A DNA stretch of 64,000 bases from JAFDBW01 sp963825575. Lineage in GTDB: Bacteria > Desulfobacterota > Desulfuromonadia > Desulfuromonadales > BM103. The position numbers were made by a program, and so were the translations under genes. The stretch lies in assembly GCA_963825575.1 (NCBI GenBank), contig CAWGUB010000021.1:119417-183416 (forward strand), written 5' to 3'. This document shows positions 61,342 to 64,000 of this stretch, piece after piece. The notes below the pieces were generated by a model. The model made no database searches and had not been told where the DNA came from. It was given only the letters and a program-made list of their open reading frames with translations. The first letter of the stretch is position 1. The number at the start of each line of letters is the position of its first letter.

Positions 61342-61872
61342 ATGGACCTTGAGAGGCATCAAAATATATTTCTGACCGGATTCATGGGGGCAGGAAAATC
61401 AACCGTTGGTATCTTCCTCGCGCAATTGATAGGTTGTCGTTTCCATGATTTGGACAGTATGATTGTCGAAAAAGAGAAACGCTCCATATCAGAGATCTTT
61501 GCAACAGATGGAGAAGTTTATTTCCGTAATTGTGAAACCGATCTTTTGAAGAGCTTGAATGCACAAAATAGTGCCATATACGCAACAGGCGGTGGTATTG
61601 TGACCCGAGAAGAGAACAGGGCGCTGATGAGACATAAGGGCAGGATTATTTACATGCAAACCAGTTGGGCCACTTTGAGGGAGCGCCTGAAGAGCAGCGC
61701 TGAGCGACCGCTGGTTGATACTGCGAGAAGCTGGAACGATCTTGAACAGTTATTGCAACGTCGGGAGCCGTTCTACCTCGACGCTGACCTTGTTGTCGAT
61801 ACAGATGGGAGTAATCCCATGCAAATCGCGCAGAAGATCGTGTCACTATTGAATCAGGAATTGAATGAATGA
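61342..61872 (+). CDS. aroK: Shikimate kinase
   Basis: The 176-residue protein has the P-loop FLTGFMGAGKSTVG, the shikimate-binding DLDSMIVEKE, and ATGGGIVTREENR. It phosphorylates shikimate at the 3-OH. It overlaps aroB by ATGA. The pilQ-aroK-aroB order recurs in many bacteria. Confidence 0.95.
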   Translation: MDLERHQNIFLTGFMGAGKSTVGIFLAQLIGCRFHDLDSMIVEKEKRSISEIFATDGEVYFRNCETDLLKSLNAQNSAIYATGGGIVTREENRALMRHKGRIIYMQTSWATLRERLKSSAERPLVDTARSWNDLEQLLQRREPFYLDADLVVDTDGSNPMQIAQKIVSLLNQELNE

Positions 61873-62945
61873 ACAAGATTATCGTCGGCCTTGCCGAGCG
61901 CAGCTATCCAATCTGGATCGGGAAGGATATCTATGCCGATCTCGGTGTCGCACTGGACAAAGTCAAATTTCCGAAGAAGGTTGCTGTTGTCACGAATCCG
62001 ACAGTTGGTGATCTATACTGTAACCAGATTGTTGACGAACTTGTGCAGTCCGGGCGTCAGGTTGATGTCATCCGAATCCCTGACGGCGAAGAATATAAAA
62101 CGATTGCCACCCTTGAAGAGATTTTCGATGTACTGATCGACAGGCACTTCGACCGATATTGTGGTTTGGTGGCACTTGGTGGCGGTGTCATTGGTGATAT
62201 TACCGGGTTTGCAGCGGCGGCATATTTACGTGGTATCCCGTTTGTGCAGATCCCGACGACTCTTCTTGCACAAGTTGACAGCTCCGTGGGAGGTAAAACC
62301 GGAGTCAATCACCCCCGGGGGAAAAACCTGATCGGCGCGTTTTATCAACCACAGCATGTACACATTGATGTAAAGGTTTTGCATACCCTGTCGCGAAGAG
62401 AATATGCTTCAGGACTGGCCGAAGTAGTCAAATACGGCATTATTCGGGACCTGGGCTTTTTCGAATGGATGGAAAAACATCGGCAGCAACTTGTCGAACA
62501 ATCAGCTGACACCCTGGTTCACGCGGTAATGAGGTCTTGCCAAATCAAGGCGAATGTTGTAGAAAATGACGAAAAAGAGCAGGGATTACGGGCACTCCTC
62601 AACCTAGGACACACCTTTGGCCACGCTGTGGAGACCCTTGCCGGTTATGGTGTGATCAAGCATGGCGAAGCCGTATCGATCGGCATGGTGATGGCTGCCC
62701 GGATCTCGCATAAGCTTGGTTTCTGTACGATTGATCAGGTTAGCCGAATCATCGACCTGCTGACCTATTTTGAGTTACCGGTAACGCCGCCCGATTTTTC
62801 CGTTGCTGAATACCTCGGTGTCATGCACCGGGACAAGAAGGTCAAAGATGGAATGGTCAGGGTTGTGTTGAACCACGGTCTCGGCTCGGCTGATTTACAC
62901 CAGGTCGATGGCTTGGACAAGCATTTAAAAGACCTTTTAACCTGA
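61869..62945 (+). CDS. aroB: 3-Dehydroquinate synthase
   Basis: The 358-residue protein has the NAD-dependent DHQS pattern: PDGEEYKT, GLVALGGGVIGDITGFAAAAYLRG, PTTLLAQVDSSVGGKTGVNHPRGKN and the metal histidines in LNLGHTFGHAVE. It makes 3-dehydroquinate from DAHP. Together with aroK and the distant aroE it supports the shikimate pathway. Confidence 0.96.
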   Translation: MNKIIVGLAERSYPIWIGKDIYADLGVALDKVKFPKKVAVVTNPTVGDLYCNQIVDELVQSGRQVDVIRIPDGEEYKTIATLEEIFDVLIDRHFDRYCGLVALGGGVIGDITGFAAAAYLRGIPFVQIPTTLLAQVDSSVGGKTGVNHPRGKNLIGAFYQPQHVHIDVKVLHTLSRREYASGLAEVVKYGIIRDLGFFEWMEKHRQQLVEQSADTLVHAVMRSCQIKANVVENDEKEQGLRALLNLGHTFGHAVETLAGYGVIKHGEAVSIGMVMAARISHKLGFCTIDQVSRIIDLLTYFELPVTPPDFSVAEYLGVMHRDKKVKDGMVRVVLNHGLGSADLHQVDGLDKHLKDLLT

Positions 62946-62957
62946 ACCGGGAAGAGG

Positions 62958-63734
62958 ATGATGACAACGGCGAACACAGGAGGAAGTCTGATTGGCAAGA
63001 TCGGCAGCTATCTGCAGATCGTCACCAAAGACCCGAGCTCTACCGCGTTTGTCCCTTTGGCTGAAGCTTATCGCCAGGTGGGGTTGCTGGATGATGCTTT
63101 GGAAGCGACCAAGTTGGGAACGAAAATGCTACCGCATTTCAGCCCCGGGTTTTCTGCAATGGGACGCATCCTTGGCCAGATGGGTCGGATAGACGAGGCT
63201 ATGAGCGTTTATGCGCGTGCATTGAGCATCGACCGTCAGAGCCAGTCGGCCCTGGTCGGTTTGGCCCGTCTGCACCTGATTCGGGGTGAACGTGATCAGG
63301 CGCGCAGAATTCTTACCCAGGCGAAAGAATTCCATTCCGCTGATGACAAAATCTCTGACATGCTCATTGCGCTTGACCTGCCCAGACCCTGGGATCAGAT
63401 CAAACAGATTCCACAGGTTCAGTCGAACGTCTCGAAAAAGACCGTTGCTACTCAGACCGGAGAACCTATTCCGACCGCCACTCTGGCTGAGATTTATGTC
63501 AAGCAGGGTTTGATTGACAAGGCGATCAAGATATATAACGACATACTGATACATGATCAGGGAAACAGCACTGCCCGTGAAAGAATTATGCAGCTAAAAA
63601 GAGAGTTCGGCAATGAACTACAAACGGAGTCAGTTCCGGAAGATGAAGTTGCCGCCGAACCAAAAGACCGGGCACCGTTGACAGTCATGCAGCGTTGGTT
63701 GTCTGTGATTAAACAGGGGAGAGCAAATGTTTAA
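62958..63734 (+). CDS. TPR-repeat protein
   Basis: The 258-residue protein has several TPR units (FVPLAEAYRQVGLLDDALEATKLG; FSAMGRILGQMGRIDEAMSVYARAL; LVGLARLHLIRGERDQARRIL; LAEIYVKQGLIDKAIKIYNDIL) and no signal peptide, so it is probably a cytoplasmic scaffold. The stop overlaps the roadblock gene start, so the two proteins may act together. Confidence 0.85.
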   Translation: MMTTANTGGSLIGKIGSYLQIVTKDPSSTAFVPLAEAYRQVGLLDDALEATKLGTKMLPHFSPGFSAMGRILGQMGRIDEAMSVYARALSIDRQSQSALVGLARLHLIRGERDQARRILTQAKEFHSADDKISDMLIALDLPRPWDQIKQIPQVQSNVSKKTVATQTGEPIPTATLAEIYVKQGLIDKAIKIYNDILIHDQGNSTARERIMQLKREFGNELQTESVPEDEVAAEPKDRAPLTVMQRWLSVIKQGRANV

Positions 63735-64000
63735 TGAAATCCTGCAAAAGATAGTTGTTGAAACGGGTGGTGGCATTGGTGCTGTTCTGATGGGCTATGA
63801 CGGCATTGCCATTGATCAGTTCTTTTCTCCCGATGAAGATGTCGACGTGCAAATGGTTGTTGTCGAATACTCCAACGTTCTTAAAGAGATACGCAAGACG
63901 GCCGAGATTCTGAGCCTTGGAGACATGGAGGAAATTTCGATTCGTACGGATCGTTTTATTATAGTGATCCGGATACTCACCAGCGAGTATTTCGTGGCGA
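63727..64000 (+). CDS. Roadblock/LC7-domain protein, 5' part
   Basis: The frame from the ATG at 63727 is open to the window edge (91 codons). It reads MFNEILQKIVVETGGGIGAVLM and SILS-like strands, the fold of roadblock/LC7 (MglB-type) proteins. Such proteins regulate small Ras-like GTPases, and MglB acts on MglA in polarity and pilus control. No MglA gene is visible in the window. It overlaps the TPR gene by 8 nt, suggesting coupled translation. Confidence 0.8.
   Translation, partial: MFNEILQKIVVETGGGIGAVLMGYDGIAIDQFFSPDEDVDVQMVVVEYSNVLKEIRKTAEILSLGDMEEISIRTDRFIIVIRILTSEYFVA

Noticed and set aside
1..64000. CRISPR arrays, tRNA or rRNA genes and insertion sequences
   Set aside because: I looked for regularly spaced repeats, cloverleaf-like patterns and transposase frames and found none that hold up.

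Overview
The window looks like chromosomal DNA of a Desulfuromonadales-type bacterium (Geobacter / Desulfuromonas / Pelobacter relatives). This rests on gene content and order, not on a database search. It has a very short PilA of the Geobacter type followed at once by a PilA-C-like second subunit, a pilB-pilT-pilC-pilS-pilR-pilA order, and pilMNOPQ-aroK-aroB followed by a TPR gene and a roadblock gene.

Layout. 1-1500: the start of an AEC-type permease on the minus strand, then a 457-nt AT-rich spacer and a small secreted CxxC protein. 1.6-5.5 kb: a histidine kinase / NtrC-type regulator pair and an HtrA-type protease. 5.5-7.4 kb: hotdog thioesterase, TlpA-like thioredoxin and CcdA. 7.5-10.8 kb: an iron module (Fur, FeoB, a cysteine-rich Feo-associated protein, a DtxR-type regulator with a FeoA domain) behind a promoter with a Fur-box-like palindrome. 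11-16.1 kb: a ParM/MreB-type actin, RNase R, RibF, AroE. 16.2-24.7 kb: type IV pilus (T4P) assembly and regulation genes, ending in pilA behind a consensus sigma-54 promoter. 24.7-32.5 kb: a translationally coupled run with an ABC transporter, a TPR protein, a TMTC-like GT-C enzyme, a UbiA-type enzyme and three GT2 enzymes. 32.6-54.4 kb: a surface-polysaccharide island with a Wzm/Wzt exporter, WecB, many glycosyltransferases, an alpha-1,2-fucosyltransferase, two sulfotransferases, two methyltransferases and a radical SAM-polysaccharide pyruvyl transferase fusion. 54.4-61.3 kb: prepilin peptidase, a small Xre regulator and pilMNOPQ. 61.3-64 kb: aroK, aroB, a TPR protein and the start of a roadblock/LC7 protein.

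The likely theme is one surface-biogenesis locus: the T4P machine is split into two blocks by a glycan island, so pilus and O-antigen or pilin glycan may be co-inherited. PilS/PilR with sigma-54 should drive pilA. PilD processes the prepilin, PilB/PilT power extension and retraction, PilC/M/N/O/P form the inner platform and PilQ the outer-membrane gate.

A major caveat: seven genes (htrA-like, feoB, pilS, ABC permease, TPR protein, TMTC-like enzyme, one GT4) each continue in a second frame after a single-base shift. Six of the seven shifts have the same sign (one extra base) and three sit in G-runs. Leftover assembly indels are the simplest reading; true lesions cannot be excluded from one sequence. 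I saw no tRNA, rRNA, CRISPR array or insertion sequence.
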